From an uncultured bacterium (lineage in GTDB: Bacteria; Actinomycetota; Coriobacteriia; Coriobacteriales; Coriobacteriaceae), in NCBI GenBank assembly GCA_905215095.1, contig CAJMOL010000098.1, positions 1 through 6,334 of the forward strand: a stretch of 6,334 nucleotides of DNA, read 5' to 3'. Below, piece by piece: positions 5,063-6,334 of the stretch. A program made the translations under genes and the position numbers. Position 1 is the stretch's first letter. Every line of letters begins with the position of its first letter. The notes beneath the pieces were generated by a model. The model ran no database searches and was not told the origin of the DNA. It saw only the letters and a program-made list of their open reading frames with translations.

Positions 5063-6334
5063 TGCTCCCTGCGGTCGAGATGTTACTTTGGGCAATCCAC
5101 CACGCAACGACCCTGCTTTTTGGCGTTTTTGCCTCGGCGGCGCTCTGCGGTATCGAGATCAACCGGCGTCATGCGCTTGAGCTGGTGATGGTCGGCGCCG
5201 TAACCGGATGCGCATTCAGCCTCGCCAATGCCGTCGGCGGCGAGCTTTTCGCCCGCCAGGCATATCCACTCGTCGTGCATTTGCCGCTCGTCATCTATCT
5301 GTGCGCGCGCTATTGCCTGAGCCCGCTGCTCGTTATGCTGGGCGTTACCAGTGCCTACCTGAGCTGCCAGTTCAGCAACTGGATGGGCATCGCCGCGCTC
5401 GCCGCCACCGACTCGCAAATCGCGTACTACGTGGCACGCATTATCACCACGGCCGTCGTCTTTGCGATCCTGCTGCATTGGGCCAGCGACATCGGTCCGC
5501 GCCTGGCGGTCAAAACCCCCACCGAGCTCGAAATTCTGCTCATCCTGCCGCTCATCTACTACATCTTTGACTACGCCACCAACGTCTACACCACGCTCTT
5601 CCACTCGGGCTCCGTGGTGACGGTTGAGTTTTTGGCGTTTGCGCTTTGCGCGTTCTACCTTATGTTTCTTGCTGTGTATCTACGTGAATACGAGGCAAAG
5701 GAAACCGCCGAGCGCGAGCGCTGGATGCTCGCGACCCGCGATAGCGCAGCCATCAAAGAGCTCGAGGCTTGGCGCCAATCTGGACGCGAGCTTTCGGTCC
5801 TCCGCCATGACATGCGGCACTTCCTGCGCGGCCTTGCGGCTTTGATCGAGGAGGGCCACATCGACGAGGCGCTCGAGCGCATCGATGAGCTCTGTGAGAC
5901 GAACGACCGCACCGCCGTGCGCCGCTACTGCGCCAACGACACGGTCAATATCGTGCTTTCGTCATTTAACTCCGATATCAACCGAAACGGCATCGCCGCC
6001 GATTTGCGTGCCGCCGTGCCCGAGAGCGTCCATGTAGCCGACGTCGATCTGTTTAGCGTGCTCTCGAACGCCCTGGACAACGCCATCGTCGCCGCAAGCG
6101 CCGCTCCCCAGGGCAAGCGATTTGTCGATCTGGACCTGCGTTGCGAGGACGGTCAACTGCTCCTTTTGGTCTCCAACACGTTTGGACGCCCGCCGCGCAT
6201 GGTCGACGGCATGCCCGTAGCCGGGCACACCGGACACGGCTTTGGAACCAAGAGCATTAAGCTTGCCGTCGAACGCATGAACGGCAACTGCCAGTTCCGC
6301 ATCAACGGCGACCGATTTGAGCTGCGCGCCGTGA
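5062..6334 (+). CDS. AgrC/HPK10-like membrane sensor histidine kinase (3' end off the window)
   Basis: The first 424 residues of a sensor kinase, still open at the right edge. Hydrophobic segments suggest about seven membrane spans near residues 7-30, 38-58, 68-84, 86-104, 118-140, 156-173 and 186-207, with no large extracellular domain, as in peptide-sensing AgrC-like kinases. A charged, probably coiled-coil linker (about 208-245) leads to the phosphoacceptor motif LSVLRHDMRHFL, with H249 the predicted phosphorylated histidine. The ATPase domain shows the N-box LFSVLSNALDNAI (N336, N340) and the G-box GHGFGTKSI (391-399). Little can be missing after LRAV, since this subfamily usually ends a few residues past that strand. 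The start ATG overlaps the stop of the response regulator, with GGGAGG at 5051-5056 as ribosome binding site. It is the cognate partner of that regulator by position. The ligand is unknown. Confidence 0.9.
   Translation, partial: MLPAVEMLLWAIHHATTLLFGVFASAALCGIEINRRHALELVMVGAVTGCAFSLANAVGGELFARQAYPLVVHLPLVIYLCARYCLSPLLVMLGVTSAYLSCQFSNWMGIAALAATDSQIAYYVARIITTAVVFAILLHWASDIGPRLAVKTPTELEILLILPLIYYIFDYATNVYTTLFHSGSVVTVEFLAFALCAFYLMFLAVYLREYEAKETAERERWMLATRDSAAIKELEAWRQSGRELSVLRHDMRHFLRGLAALIEEGHIDEALERIDELCETNDRTAVRRYCANDTVNIVLSSFNSDINRNGIAADLRAAVPESVHVADVDLFSVLSNALDNAIVAASAAPQGKRFVDLDLRCEDGQLLLLVSNTFGRPPRMVDGMPVAGHTGHGFGTKSIKLAVERMNGNCQFRINGDRFELRAV

Overview
The window joins two compositionally different pieces of DNA. 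Positions 1 to about 1250 are moderately AT-rich, with Firmicutes-like codon use. Hand counts give 48% GC for 181-240, 35% for 781-840 and 38% for 1141-1200. From about 1255 to the right edge the sequence is GC-rich, with strong G/C third-position bias: 70% for 1261-1320 and 65% for 1321-1380. The left piece looks like a Lachnospiraceae-type clostridium and the right piece like a Coriobacteriia/Collinsella-type actinobacterium; both names are inferences from style and family knowledge. The switch lies inside one gene, nadC, at its conserved LQRMSG segment, and keeps the frame intact. A metagenomic misassembly is the simplest explanation; a true recombinant is less likely but possible.

Layout. 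The 3' end of a xylulokinase gene (xylB, 2-583, +) is followed by two hairpin terminators (632-667 and 679-717). These separate it from the convergent nadC (1585 to 734, -). Continuing right on the minus strand are nadB (2965 to 1589) and nadA (4047 to 3022), so the transcription order is nadA-nadB-nadC. Together they encode the bacterial de novo route from L-aspartate to nicotinate mononucleotide: NadB oxidises aspartate to iminoaspartate, NadA condenses it with dihydroxyacetone phosphate to quinolinate, and NadC adds the phosphoribosyl group. Just upstream of nadA is a perfect 19-bp inverted repeat (4089-4132). A good sigma70-type minus-strand promoter is embedded in it (TTGTCA, 17 bp, CATACT), which suggests a repressor operator controlling the operon.

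Divergent from the nad operon, after about 200 bp of GC-rich non-coding DNA, lies a two-component system. It consists of a LytTR-type response regulator (4340-5062, +) and a multi-membrane-span AgrC/HPK10-like histidine kinase (5062 to past the right edge, +), translationally coupled through a TGATG overlap. No autoinducer peptide gene is visible; one could lie beyond 6334.

I found no RNA gene, CRISPR array, insertion sequence or attachment site. No novel multi-gene system is evident. The points most worth a second look are the nadC chimera and the nadA operator/promoter.
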